DNA of 64,000 nucleotides from Microbacterium testaceum (GTDB lineage: Bacteria; Actinomycetota; Actinomycetes; Actinomycetales; Microbacteriaceae), in NCBI RefSeq assembly GCF_020781835.1, contig NZ_JAJGNJ010000002.1, positions 1 to 64,000 on the forward strand. Reading direction: 5' to 3'. This document shows, one piece after another, positions 33,941-44,178 of this stretch. A model generated the notes under the pieces. It ran no database searches. It saw only the letters and a list, made by a program, of their open reading frames with translations, and had not been told where the DNA came from. Within the stretch, counting starts at the first letter, position 1. Each line of letters opens with the position of its first letter. The position numbers and the translations under genes are program-made.

Positions 33941-35058
33941 GCGGCCACCTCGGAGCGAGATACCGACGCTACGGCCGACGCGACCATCGCCTCGGCCATC
34001 ACTGACGGCACGGCATTGCCAATCTGTCGCACCTGCTCGCGTCGAGGACCTGCAAACGTGTACCCAGCCGGAAACGACTGCAGCGCAGCAAGTTCAGCGA
34101 CTGACAGGCGACGGCTGTCCCAATGGAACGGCCCGGTCCACGGACCCGGGCTAGCGGGTATAGTCCACGACGGCCGGTCGGGGGAGAGCTTCAGCAAGAA
34201 GTTCCAGTAGCGTGTCTCAGCCTCGAAGGTTGGGTTCGGGTGCCCTGCCCACGCCGAATGGAACTTGTAGTTCATGCCGGGTGGAATTTCCCGCAGATGT
34301 TGAGCCCAACGGCCCTCGACAGCGACGACGTCATGTGACACGAGGACCGGGTCCACCTCGGCGAGGGCGTCACCAGCCGTGCGCCACGGCAACAAATCGA
34401 TCGACGGAGTCTCTGCATGGGTAGCCACCGGCTCCGGAGGTGTCTGCTCGAGCGAGCCCAGCAGAAAGACCCTCTGCCGCGACTGGGGCGCACCGTAGTT
34501 CGTTGCAGTGGCAACGACGGTCCGCGTGAAGTAGCCCGCTGCCTCCGCGTCTGCGCGTAGCGCCTCGAAAATGTGCTTATTACGAGGGTGAAGAATGCTT
34601 GGCACGTTCTCAAACACGAACGCTGAGGCATCGGTCTCGAGCACAAGGCGCAAGAACTCGTGCACCAACGTGCGCCTGCTGTCGGGACGGGCGGCCGGTC
34701 TCTCCGTCGGGCGGTCTGCGGCCTCTCCGCGAGCCCGCGCGCGTCGGTATGCAGCCTCTTCACCCTTGTCGACCCAGTAAGCCGCCTTGCTGAACGGTTG
34801 GCAGGGTGCGCCCCCGATCACGACTACATCCTCGCTCGCTCGCAGACCGGCGTCTGCACGAAGCTGACGACCGGTCAGGGCGGTCACGTCCCCCAGCATC
34901 GAGCGCCCGGGGTGAAGCCTCGGGTTCTTCGCCATCGTCTCGCACGAGTAGGAGTCGTTGTCGACAGAGAGCCGCAGATCCGCACCAGCACGGTGCGCGC
35001 CTATGCCGAGGCCGCCCGCGCCTGCGAAGAGATCGATCACAGGAAGATCTTTGATCAC
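33937..35058 (-). CDS. DNA cytosine-5 methyltransferase (second of two)
   Basis: 373 aa from the GTG at 35058, chosen because GAAAGG lies six bases upstream. Motif I DLFAGAGGLGIG, motif IV GGAPCQPFSKAAYW with Cys86, motif VI FENV, motif VIII QSRQRVF and motif X GNAVPSVMAEAM are intact. An insert of about 35 charged residues (GEEAAYRRARARGEAADR...) follows motif IV. First gene of the minus-strand operon M2-M1-REase. Two m5C enzymes in one system usually mean a non-palindromic target with one enzyme per strand. Confidence 0.94.
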   Translation of the reverse strand: MIKDLPVIDLFAGAGGLGIGAHRAGADLRLSVDNDSYSCETMAKNPRLHPGRSMLGDVTALTGRQLRADAGLRASEDVVVIGGAPCQPFSKAAYWVDKGEEAAYRRARARGEAADRPTERPAARPDSRRTLVHEFLRLVLETDASAFVFENVPSILHPRNKHIFEALRADAEAAGYFTRTVVATATNYGAPQSRQRVFLLGSLEQTPPEPVATHAETPSIDLLPWRTAGDALAEVDPVLVSHDVVAVEGRWAQHLREIPPGMNYKFHSAWAGHPNPTFEAETRYWNFLLKLSPDRPSWTIPASPGPWTGPFHWDSRRLSVAELAALQSFPAGYTFAGPRREQVRQIGNAVPSVMAEAMVASAVASVSRSEVAA

Positions 35059-35210
35059 GGGATACCTTTCGTACTGACCGGTGAGGATGCTGCGACGGTA
35101 CGCCGACCCTCCGACATCGCCCGCCAGCCACATCCGAGCGTACCTTCGGTGGAGGCGCCTGCCAGGGAGCGTCGCCAGCGGGTCGAGGACCAGTCGCGGT
35201 AGGGTCAGCC

Positions 35211-36212
35211 GTGGCCCCCGATGAGTCTTCCCGTCTGCTGTCCTCACGCGAACTGCACGAGCGGGTCGAGGACAGCCTCGTCGCCGCGGGCCTCTCGGTA
35301 ACGGCGTTGCCGCAGGAGGCCGTAAAGCCCTTTCGATACGCAATCGGAGGGAATCGCCTCGATGAACCGACGCTCGTCCGAATCTACGCATGGAACGTGA
35401 CGCACGGGGGCGGTCACGTTCGTGCTCCGGATGAGTTCCGGATTCAGTTGACCACCTACCTGCCCGCACCGCGGGCGGGGGAAGTTCTGATCATCGTCGG
35501 ATGGAGCCAAGAGCACCGCGTGTTCGTCGGATGGGACCCCTCCATCCATGACCACCGTAGCTCAGGCTCTCCTTCTCTTCAGGTGCGGGAGGAGGTGATG
35601 CGCGGTGCCGCCCAGCGTGGATTCGCTGCCGCGACTCGAACGAGTGGTGACATAGTGGTCGCGTTCCGTCCCCAGCTGCTGGCCACATACTGCCTCAACG
35701 TTCGAGAACTCCATGAGAGTCACGAACGGGCCAGCGAGTGGACACTGGCAACCGATGCCTCTGAGCCATCGGCGCCCGATACTGAGGATCAGGTTCGCTC
35801 GACGGTTGAGCGCCGACTGAGACTCGCGTTTCGAGCTTGGGACTTCAGCTACAGGATTCGCATGGCCTATCGGCGCCGATGCGCGATGTGTGGACTCGGA
35901 CTCGGCCTCATAGAGGGTGCACACATCGTGCCGGTGGCATGGCCGGGGAGCACTGATCAGACAGACAACGGTCTAGCGCTGTGCAGGAACCATCACGCTG
36001 CGTACGACAGCGGGATCATCTCGGTATCGCCTGAGTACGAAGTCCAGGTCTCTGCCCGTTCGCACGCGCTCGACCATCTAGACGAGCTCGACCGCTGCTG
36101 GCTGGATGACCTCGACGGGCGCCTGCTTAGGATCCTTCCCGCTTCCGATCGGGAGCGCCCCAGCCCGCGAAACCTTGCGATCGGAAGAGAAGCTCGCCGT
36201 TGGGAAGGATAG
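35211..36212 (+). CDS. HNH endonuclease
   Basis: 333 aa from a GTG. C-terminal HNH domain: CAMCG (Cys224, Cys227), EGAHIVPV with His238, TDNGLALCRNHHAAYD with Asn253, Cys258 and His261/262. The N-terminal 165 residues form an unrecognised domain (RIYAWNVTHGGGHVRAPDEFRIQLTTY...) seen, as far as I recall, in other restriction-type HNH proteins, where it may read DNA. It is divergent from the methyltransferase operon across 152 bases, so it could be a second nuclease of the same system or an independent modified-DNA nuclease. Confidence 0.85.
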   Translation: MAPDESSRLLSSRELHERVEDSLVAAGLSVTALPQEAVKPFRYAIGGNRLDEPTLVRIYAWNVTHGGGHVRAPDEFRIQLTTYLPAPRAGEVLIIVGWSQEHRVFVGWDPSIHDHRSSGSPSLQVREEVMRGAAQRGFAAATRTSGDIVVAFRPQLLATYCLNVRELHESHERASEWTLATDASEPSAPDTEDQVRSTVERRLRLAFRAWDFSYRIRMAYRRRCAMCGLGLGLIEGAHIVPVAWPGSTDQTDNGLALCRNHHAAYDSGIISVSPEYEVQVSARSHALDHLDELDRCWLDDLDGRLLRILPASDRERPSPRNLAIGREARRWEG

Positions 36213-36492
36213 CCAACCGCTCCACGTGTTGATTCGAGGGGCCAGTCGCCCCCCCGCCCCGGCTTGGATGGCTCCTTGTCTGTTCGCAGCGAACGTATTC
36301 GCAGACCTGACAGCGCGATACGCACAAGAGTGTGAAGACCAGGGCACTGAGAAAGCTCTTGCCCGACCTTGTGCTCTTCACTCGCGCACAACGACGAAGG
36401 CGCTTTCTCCAGGCAGCGCTGCGAAAATCACCAGCCCAGTCGGCAGGTTGCGAGGGAGACCGTAGCGCATGCAAGGCCTTTGGCTACACCCG

Positions 36493-36879
36493 TCAGCCGG
36501 TCACCCCAAACGCCACAGCCTCCTCCTCAGTCAGCATCCGCGACCGGATCAGGAACCGCATGCCCGTCGGTCCCTCGACCGAGAACCCGGCGCCACGACC
36601 CGGCACGACGTCGATCGTGAGGTGCGTAAACTTCCAGTACTCGAACTGCGACTCCGACATGTAGACCTCAATGGGGTCGTCGAGACCGACGTCGATGTGG
36701 CCGAGATGCACGTCGCTGGGGCCGGTGAGGAACATCCCCACCGGGTAACACATAGGGGAGCTGCCGTCGCAGCAGCCGCCCGACTGGTGGAACATCAGCG
36801 GGCCGTGCTTCGCCGTCAGGTCGCGCAGCAGCGCGGCCGCGGCATCCGTCACATCCACGCGGGAAGGCTGGGTCGTCAT
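36493..36879 (-). CDS. DUF779 domain protein
   Basis: 128 aa from the ATG at 36879 with GAAAGGAG upstream. DUF779 core is obvious: HGPLMFHQSGGCCDGSSPMCYP with its cysteines, and WKFTHLTIDVVPGRGAGFSVEGPTGMRFLIRSR. Genes of this family usually stand next to aldehyde dehydrogenases, as here, and the cysteines suggest metal or redox binding. The exact role in aldehyde oxidation is unknown. Confidence 0.92.
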   Translation of the reverse strand: MTTQPSRVDVTDAAAALLRDLTAKHGPLMFHQSGGCCDGSSPMCYPVGMFLTGPSDVHLGHIDVGLDDPIEVYMSESQFEYWKFTHLTIDVVPGRGAGFSVEGPTGMRFLIRSRMLTEEEAVAFGVTG

Positions 36880-37001
36880 GTCCCACTCCTTTCGGTTCAT
36901 GTCCCAGAATGTGCCGACAGGGGGCCTGCCAACCCGCCATAAGTGGGACGAGGGTCCGGCACCGCAACGGGCAACCGCCCAGCACCGGACTGAAACGGGG
37001 A

Positions 37002-37027
37002 GACCCCCGGGCGTGAACCCGGGGGTC
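37002..37027 (-). terminator. hairpin between aldehyde dehydrogenase and DUF779 genes
   Basis: GACCCCCGGG (37002-37011) and CCCGGGGGTC (37018-37027) form a perfect 10-bp stem around a six-base loop, 40 bases after the aldehyde dehydrogenase stop. It may end or attenuate transcription before the DUF779 gene. Confidence 0.75.
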
Positions 37028-37067
37028 ACGAGGGCCGGGATCGCCGCCACGACCCCGGCTCCGCGGA

Positions 37068-38618
<1,551 letters not shown>

Positions 38619-38778
38619 GCGTGTCTCCTTCGACGGTCATGAGACGCCGCGTCCGCTTCGGGCGGCGATGCGCTGACGGTACGCCGCGCCACGTTGCATC
38701 CGGTTGCACCGGTGACGTGCGGCCCGGAGACACAGGATGCCGCGACCCCGAGGCCGCGGCATCCACTCTGTTCTGCAC

Positions 38779-39303
38779 TTACGCGTCGGCGTCGACCAGC
38801 ACCGATCGCAGCGGCGGGACGTTGACCTCGTGCAGGTCGACGTCGTCGAGGCGCTCGATGCTCACCACACGCGGAGCGATCGCGCGGTCGTCGGCCACGA
38901 TCCAGCTGCCGACGAGGAGGAAGCGGTCGTTGCCCGCGGTGATCGGCCCCGTCACGGCGAACGTCGCGGCCGTCGGCGTGACGAACGTGACGCGCACCGG
39001 CGTGCCGTGGGGGAGGGTCGAAGGGTCGACGACATCGGCCGAGAGCGCCGGCTCGGGGGCCGGGATGCCGAGGTCGATGCGCTGGATCTCGGCGCTGGTC
39101 GCGAGGATGACGTCGCCGACGAGAGGCTGCCCACCCACGCCGATGCGGACCGTGCCCTCGATCGCGTACAGACCGTAGCGCGGCGACCGGACCAGGACGC
39201 GGGCGATGTCGCCGGCCTTCACCTCGGCGACGGCTTCGCGGATGCGCCCCACATCGCGTCGGGCGCGAGCTGCCGAGAAGATGTCGAGCGTCTGTTCGTC
39301 CAT
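38779..39303 (-). CDS. hypothetical protein, 174 aa
   Basis: Soluble protein without signal peptide. The first 40 residues are charged and helical (TLDIFSAARARRDVGRIREAVAEVKAGDIARVLV), and the rest alternates short strands with several Val-rich segments, suggesting a beta-rich fold. Only a weak ribosome binding site precedes the ATG at 39303. It lies between the GAF regulator and the aldehyde dehydrogenase on the same strand. No family recognised. Confidence 0.65.
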   Translation of the reverse strand: MDEQTLDIFSAARARRDVGRIREAVAEVKAGDIARVLVRSPRYGLYAIEGTVRIGVGGQPLVGDVILATSAEIQRIDLGIPAPEPALSADVVDPSTLPHGTPVRVTFVTPTAATFAVTGPITAGNDRFLLVGSWIVADDRAIAPRVVSIERLDDVDLHEVNVPPLRSVLVDADA

Positions 39304-39331
39304 GGATTCAGCGTAACGAGGGCCTCCGACA

Positions 39332-40651
39332 TCAGTCCCGCTCGAGACGCTCGATCCGGGAGACGAGCCCAGCACGCTTCGGCGACCGGGCGGGCAGCAT
39401 CTCGAGGCACAGCCGCAGGACCTCGGCGTCATCGCGGCCGTCGACGGTGTCGGCATAGGTGAGGAGCACATCGACGCCCGCCTCTTCGATGAGGGCCTCG
39501 CGCAGCGCCTGGCGCACCGACTCCCGCACCTCGGCCACCCCCGGCGCCACCGAATCCGGCAGAACCGGCCCGCGGTAGGCGGCGAGCGCGACGCGGTGCG
39601 CCCCGCGATCGAGCAGTGACAGCACGTGCTGGGCGTCGGTCTCGAGGCCGTCGGGCAGCCGGTACGGACGGGATGCCGGGACCAGCGCCGGCGCGAGGGG
39701 CTCGAGCACCTTCCGCAACCGCACCATCTCGGGGCGCAGCGTCTCGGTCGCGGGGTGCCCGTACACGGCCTCGCTCAGCGCCTCGGCCGACATGCCCTCG
39801 CGGTGCACGGCGAGCAGCAGGAGGATCTCGGCGTGGCGGGCGCCGAGTTCGATCACCGTCTCACCGGCCTCGCCCTCGACCTCCAGGAGCGCGCGGTCAC
39901 GCCCGAGGATCCGCAGCAGCGCGCGCGTCCCGGGCGAGCGCTTCGGTCGCCGCGTCGGGGGGTCCTGCTGCGCCCGGAGCCGCCCGACCAGGATCTCGCT
40001 CTCGATCGCCCGGGCAGTGGCATCCACGAGCAATTGAGCCTGCGGAGTCACGGCCTCGGGGCCGCCGGTGACGTCGATCATGCCGAGCAGCCGCCGCGTC
40101 TCGGGGTCGTGCACCGGTGCCGCCGTGCACGACCACGGCTGGACGAGTCGATTGAAGTGCTCGGCGCCGCGGATCTGCACCGACCGGTCGAGCGCGATCG
40201 CCGTTCCGGGTGCGGACGTTCCCACGGCATCCTCCGACCAGTTCGCCCCGGCGACGAAGCCCATGTCGCCCGTGAGCGTGCGCACGCGCCGATCGCCCTC
40301 GACCCACAGCAGGCGCCCCGCGGCATCGCCCACGGCGACGACCACGCCCGAGTCCTCGGCGGAGCCCGGCAGCAGCAGCGCCCGGACCATGTCCATGACC
40401 CCGGCCAACGGATGCGCACGGCGATATGCCTCGAGTTCCTCGGAGGCGAGATCGAGCGTCGGCAGGCCCTCCGGACCGACGAGGGATGCCAGCGACCGCC
40501 GCCACGACTCCTGCACCAGCGGGCGCACGTCGGCGAGCCGGCGATCCTCGTTGCCGGCGAGGAGTTCGTCATGCGCACGCGCGATCAGCAGCCCCGAGGT
40601 CTCGGGGGAGATGGCTGGTCGCGACCAAGGCGAAGACACGGAAACTCCCAT
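39332..40651 (-). CDS. GAF-domain transcriptional regulator (AcoR-like N-terminus)
   Basis: 439 aa. Residues about 15-215 resemble the sensor part of AcoR/acetoin-type activators (VRPLVQESWRRSL, then a GAF domain with GANWSEDAVGTSAPGTAIALD and HFNRLVQPWSCTAAPVHDP). Instead of the sigma-54 AAA domain, the C-terminal half has a winged-helix/SARP-like region (LGARHAEILLLLAVHREGMSAEALSEAVYG...LRPEMVRLRKVLEPL). Such proteins control alcohol and aldehyde dehydrogenase genes in actinobacteria. The ATG at 40651 lacks a good ribosome binding site, and the 50-bp repeat begins four bases upstream, which may hold its promoter. Confidence 0.82.
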   Translation of the reverse strand: MGVSVSSPWSRPAISPETSGLLIARAHDELLAGNEDRRLADVRPLVQESWRRSLASLVGPEGLPTLDLASEELEAYRRAHPLAGVMDMVRALLLPGSAEDSGVVVAVGDAAGRLLWVEGDRRVRTLTGDMGFVAGANWSEDAVGTSAPGTAIALDRSVQIRGAEHFNRLVQPWSCTAAPVHDPETRRLLGMIDVTGGPEAVTPQAQLLVDATARAIESEILVGRLRAQQDPPTRRPKRSPGTRALLRILGRDRALLEVEGEAGETVIELGARHAEILLLLAVHREGMSAEALSEAVYGHPATETLRPEMVRLRKVLEPLAPALVPASRPYRLPDGLETDAQHVLSLLDRGAHRVALAAYRGPVLPDSVAPGVAEVRESVRQALREALIEEAGVDVLLTYADTVDGRDDAEVLRLCLEMLPARSPKRAGLVSRIERLERD

Positions 40652-40654
40652 CGG

Positions 40655-40704
40655 CGGTGACGGAGGTGCGTCCAGTGTAGGTCGGGTGGGGCCGGCGCGG
40701 GAGG
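40655..40704. repeat. 50-bp direct repeat, left copy
   Basis: Identical over 50 bases to 56921-56970 and in the same orientation. It lies between the GAF regulator start and the 3' end of the LamG gene. On the minus strand it holds CTACACT, a possible -10 box for the regulator. Together the copies bracket the 16-kb sugar island. Confidence 0.9.
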
Positions 40705-40719
40705 GTCGGGCGCAAGGGG

Positions 40720-40762
40720 GTACCGCGGTGGTCTGCGTCGAGCGGGCAGACCACCGCGGTAC
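40720..40762 (-). terminator. 17-bp perfect hairpin after the LamG gene
   Basis: GTACCGCGGTGGTCTGC (40720-40736) pairs with GCAGACCACCGCGGTAC (40746-40762), nine-base loop, three bases beyond the LamG stop codon. It ends the minus-strand sugar-acid operon. Confidence 0.88.
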
Positions 40763-40765
40763 GCG

Positions 40766-41617
40766 TCAGGACGTCATGGCGTCGTAGTGGGCCTGGATCT
40801 GCGCGGCGCTCAGCTCGGAGTCCCACATCGCGATCTTGCCCACGGCGCCGTCGAACCACGACCCGAAGTCGCGCGTTCCGGCGCGGAACGGCGCGGTCCC
40901 CCGCTCGGGCACGATGACCTGGCCACGGATGCTGAGGTCGTCCTGATCGCGCAGCACGCCGTCGCGGTAGACCTTCGTGTACCCGTTCGGGTAGGCGGTG
41001 CTCGTCGCCGTGGAGTTGATCACGAGCACGTAGTGGATCCACTCACCGGCGCTCACGGCATCCTGGAAGTAGGATCCCGCTCCCAGACCGCCGCTCAGAT
41101 TGAACGAGTATCCCGAGATGCGGTTGGGACGGTTCTCGTCGTTCTGCAGCGAGTACATGCGCGAGACGTACTCGAACTGCCCCGTCGTACCCTTGCCCAT
41201 CCAGTGCACGTAGCCGCTGCTCTCGTCGTTCGGGAACTGCAGCACGTCCGGGCGCATCCACGCCTCGATCGTGATGACCCCCGTCGTCGCGGGGCTCAGC
41301 ACATCGGCATCCGCCGCCTCGAAGTACTGCGTGGCGCCGTCGAAGTCGACCGCGGTGTCGCCGTTGGGCAGAGTCGTGGGTGACGGAGCGCCGACGTAGG
41401 AGCCGGTGAGCTGACCGCCGGTCAGATCCGGTTCGCTGCCCGCGGCGGCGCCCGACATCGCCCAGTACACATCGGGGTCGTCGGCGAGGACCGCCGCGTC
41501 GTACGTCGAGACGTCGTCGGGCGCACCCGGCAGAACGGACGCGGCCGCCAGAAGCAGCGCGACGGTGGAGCTGAGGCCGAGCCGGAGGGCGCGACGCAGG
41601 ATTCGTGCGGATGACAT
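40766..41617 (-). CDS. secreted LamG-domain (concanavalin-like) protein
   Basis: 283 aa from the ATG at 41617 with GAAGGAG upstream. Signal peptide in residues 1-30 (RRALRLGLSSTVALLLAAASVLPGAP). The mature part is one LamG/laminin-G-like jelly roll: YDAAVLADDPDVYWAMSG, VDFDGATQYFEAAD, VITIEAWMRPD, WIHYVLVINSTAT, YRDGVLRDQD, GKIAMWDSELSAAQIQAHYDA. No membrane anchor. It is the last gene of the operon led by the epimerase, 26 bases after the mannonate dehydratase gene, so it may bind the glycan that feeds this pathway. Confidence 0.82.
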   Translation of the reverse strand: MSSARILRRALRLGLSSTVALLLAAASVLPGAPDDVSTYDAAVLADDPDVYWAMSGAAAGSEPDLTGGQLTGSYVGAPSPTTLPNGDTAVDFDGATQYFEAADADVLSPATTGVITIEAWMRPDVLQFPNDESSGYVHWMGKGTTGQFEYVSRMYSLQNDENRPNRISGYSFNLSGGLGAGSYFQDAVSAGEWIHYVLVINSTATSTAYPNGYTKVYRDGVLRDQDDLSIRGQVIVPERGTAPFRAGTRDFGSWFDGAVGKIAMWDSELSAAQIQAHYDAMTS

Positions 41618-41643
41618 CAGTTCTCCTTCGAGGGGTGGGGTTT

Positions 41644-42873
41644 TCACCAGTCGTGCATGGTGCCGTCGGGCAGACGATTGAAGGGCAGGTAGGCCCGCTG
41701 ATAGGGGAAGGCGGCAGCGGCCTCCTCGTCGACCTCGACACCCAGGCCGGGACGGTCGGACGGGTGCAGGAACCCGTCGACGAACGTCATCCCCTGGTCG
41801 AACACGCTCTCGGTGAGCGAGCTGTGGAGCATGTACTCCTGGATGCCGAAGTTGTGGATGGCCAGTCCCACGTGCACCTGCGCGGCGAAACCGATGGGGG
41901 AGACGTCGGTGGGTCCGTGGAAGCCGGACTTGATCTGGTACTGCGCGGCGAAATCCATGACCTTCTTGAGCGGGCTCACGCCCCCGAAGTGCGTGGACGC
42001 GGCGCGCACGTAGTCGATCAGCTGCGCCTGGATCAGGTGCTGGAAGTCCCAGATCGTGTTGAACACCTCACCGATGGCCAGCGGGGTGATGGTGTTGCGG
42101 CGCACGACCTCGAGGGCGCGCTGGTTCTCGGCGGGGGTGCAGTCCTCGAGCCAGAACAGGTCGTACGGCTCGAGCGACCGGCCCAGGCGCGCGGCCTGCA
42201 GCGGCGTCATCCGGTGGTGGCCGTCGTGCAACAGCGGCAGCTCGGACCCGAACTCGTTGCGGACGGCCTCGAAGACGGTGGGCAGATGCCGCAGGTAGGC
42301 GCCGGTGTCCCAGTCCTCCTCGGCGGGCTGGGAGCCGCGGCCGGCCGGCTCGTAGTCGTACCTCTCACCCGTCGACTGCGCCTGGGACGCGACGCCGTAC
42401 ACCGCCCGCACTCCCGGGATCGACGTCTGGATCCGCACCGACCGGTGCCCCTCCTCGAGCGTCGCCCGCACGGAGTCGAACAACTCGGGCAGGTCCCGCC
42501 CCGAGGCGTGCCCGTAGGTGTGCAGGCCGACACGGCTGGCCCCGCCGAGCAGTTGATACAGCGGAAGTCCGGCGACCTTGCCCTTGATGTCCCACAGAGC
42601 CATGTCGACCGCGGCGATCGCCGCCATCGTGACGGGGCCACGGCGCCAGTACGCGCTGCGGTACAGGAACTGCCACGTGTCCTCGATGCGGTGGGCATCG
42701 CGCCCGATCAGCAGCGGGAGGACGTGCTCGCTCAAGTACGACGCGACTGCCAGCTCCCGGCCGTTCAGTGTGGCGTCGCCCCAGCCGACCACACCGTCTT
42801 CGGTGACGATCTTGAGGGTGACGAAGTTGCGACTCGGGCTGGTGACGATGATGTCGGCGGAGGAGATGCGCAC
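41644..42873 (-). CDS. D-mannonate dehydratase-like enolase superfamily enzyme
   Basis: 409 aa, GTG start with TAGGAG upstream. Typical ManD/RspA features: [31 protein letters not shown] near the start, [25 protein letters not shown], the metal ligands in [23 protein letters not shown] and IGEVFNT, and [37 protein letters not shown]. Known members dehydrate D-mannonate (or D-gluconate weakly) to 2-keto-3-deoxygluconate. With the mannitol-dehydrogenase-family enzyme next to it, a hexuronate pathway is likely. Confidence 0.9.
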   Translation of the reverse strand: MRISSADIIVTSPSRNFVTLKIVTEDGVVGWGDATLNGRELAVASYLSEHVLPLLIGRDAHRIEDTWQFLYRSAYWRRGPVTMAAIAAVDMALWDIKGKVAGLPLYQLLGGASRVGLHTYGHASGRDLPELFDSVRATLEEGHRSVRIQTSIPGVRAVYGVASQAQSTGERYDYEPAGRGSQPAEEDWDTGAYLRHLPTVFEAVRNEFGSELPLLHDGHHRMTPLQAARLGRSLEPYDLFWLEDCTPAENQRALEVVRRNTITPLAIGEVFNTIWDFQHLIQAQLIDYVRAASTHFGGVSPLKKVMDFAAQYQIKSGFHGPTDVSPIGFAAQVHVGLAIHNFGIQEYMLHSSLTESVFDQGMTFVDGFLHPSDRPGLGVEVDEEAAAAFPYQRAYLPFNRLPDGTMHDW

Positions 42874-42882
42874 GGAGTGCTC

Positions 42883-44178
42883 CTATCGGTGGGTCGTGGG
42901 AAGGCGGGCGGCCCGGGCCGCCCGATCGCGAAGCGTGGTCATGACCGTGTCGTCGGTGGCCCACGGAGCATGCAGACGCGAGACAGCGGAGGGGAGGTCC
43001 GTCCCCGCCTCGGTGGCGAGGAATGCGGCGACGGCACGCAGACCGGCATCGCCGTCGCGACCGGCACGGCGTTCGGCCTCGATGGTCGGGATGACACGGG
43101 TGCGGAGCTTCTCCGCGCTGCCGGCCGCGATCTGATCCAGGCGATGGGGGATCGCCGCATCCGCGAACCGGACGGCCAGAGCGGCGCGGTAGTCGTCGAG
43201 GCCGGTCGTCGCGGGGATGCTGCGCGCCGCGGCGTCCCACAAGTCGTCGACCCCTCGCCGCAACGCCGGATCGGCGAAGGCCTCGGCGACCGTGACGTGA
43301 CCGCGCAGGCGTCCTTCGAGGGCGAGGAACGTGTGGGCGGCGTTGAGCAGGCGCAGCTTGCGCAGTTCGTACGGTGCCACGTCGTGCACGACGACGGCAC
43401 CGGCGCGCTCCCACGCCGGCCGGTCGCCGGCGAAGGCGTCCGCGATGATCCACTCGCTGTGGGCCTCCGCGAGCACGGCTGCGCGATCCTCGAACCCCGT
43501 GAGGTCCTCGGCCAACCGGCACGCCTCCGGTGTCGGGGCCGGGGTGATCCGGTCGACGACCGAGTCGGGGAACGCGACCTCGGCGCGAATCCAGTCGGCG
43601 AGCGCCTCGTCGACACCCGCGGCGATCGCGAGGACCGCCGACCGGAGCAGGCCGCCGTTCCCACTGAGGTTGTCACAGGAGACCACGGTCAGGGGGACGC
43701 CGGTGCGTCGCCGTGTGTTGAGCGCGTCGGCGAGACGCCCCGGCGCGGTCTGGGCCGCACGCCCCTCGCGCAGAGCGACGATGTCGGCGCGAGCCGCCGC
43801 GGACCCGGGATCGACGCGCCCGTCGTCGCCCAACAGGTAGCCCGCCTCGGTCACGGTGACCGTCACGACCGCCACGCCCTCGTCGGCGATCGCGGCACGG
43901 AAGGCATCGCGGTCCCGTCCCGACGACACCGCGGTGAGCTGGTCGATCACCGTGGCCTGCGGACGTTGCCCAGGGACGACGAGCGTGTACACGCCGTCCT
44001 GTTCCGCGAGCGCCGGGGGAACGGCCGACCGGCCCGTGAATGCGGAGATCCCCCATCGGCGTTCGTCATCCACCCGCTGCGTGTAGGCCGCCTGGTGGGC
44101 GCGATGGAACGCGCCGACGCCGACGTGGACCATTCCCGTCCGTGCGCGCGGGCGGGTCCTCCCCAGCCGGGGTCTCAC
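42883..44178 (-). CDS. mannitol dehydrogenase family oxidoreductase (fructuronate reductase-like)
   Basis: About 431 aa from the GTG at 44178, which overlaps the stop of the upstream aldolase gene (GTGA). N-terminal nucleotide domain with HVGVGAFHRAHQAAYTQRV and the second domain with SCDNLSGNGG, DRITPAPT, WIIADAFAGDRPAWE and the catalytic Lys region YELRKLRLLNAAHTFLA. These motifs are shared by UxuB/fructuronate reductases and mannitol dehydrogenases. Adjacent mannonate dehydratase supports fructuronate to mannonate reduction. Confidence 0.88.
   Translation of the reverse strand: MRPRLGRTRPRARTGMVHVGVGAFHRAHQAAYTQRVDDERRWGISAFTGRSAVPPALAEQDGVYTLVVPGQRPQATVIDQLTAVSSGRDRDAFRAAIADEGVAVVTVTVTEAGYLLGDDGRVDPGSAAARADIVALREGRAAQTAPGRLADALNTRRRTGVPLTVVSCDNLSGNGGLLRSAVLAIAAGVDEALADWIRAEVAFPDSVVDRITPAPTPEACRLAEDLTGFEDRAAVLAEAHSEWIIADAFAGDRPAWERAGAVVVHDVAPYELRKLRLLNAAHTFLALEGRLRGHVTVAEAFADPALRRGVDDLWDAAARSIPATTGLDDYRAALAVRFADAAIPHRLDQIAAGSAEKLRTRVIPTIEAERRAGRDGDAGLRAVAAFLATEAGTDLPSAVSRLHAPWATDDTVMTTLRDRAARAARLPTTHR

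Larger units (their letters stand above)
29358..36492. other. AT-richer genomic island: IS, Ntn-hydrolase, restriction-modification genes
   Basis: From the IS element to the DUF779 gene the base composition drops visibly (many A/T runs, rare-style codons such as ATA, TTA, AGA) compared with the surrounding about 70 percent GC. The gap 36213-36492 downstream of the HNH gene is also AT-richer and has no gene. No integrase, tRNA or flanking repeat was seen. Gene content points to horizontal acquisition. Confidence 0.75.
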
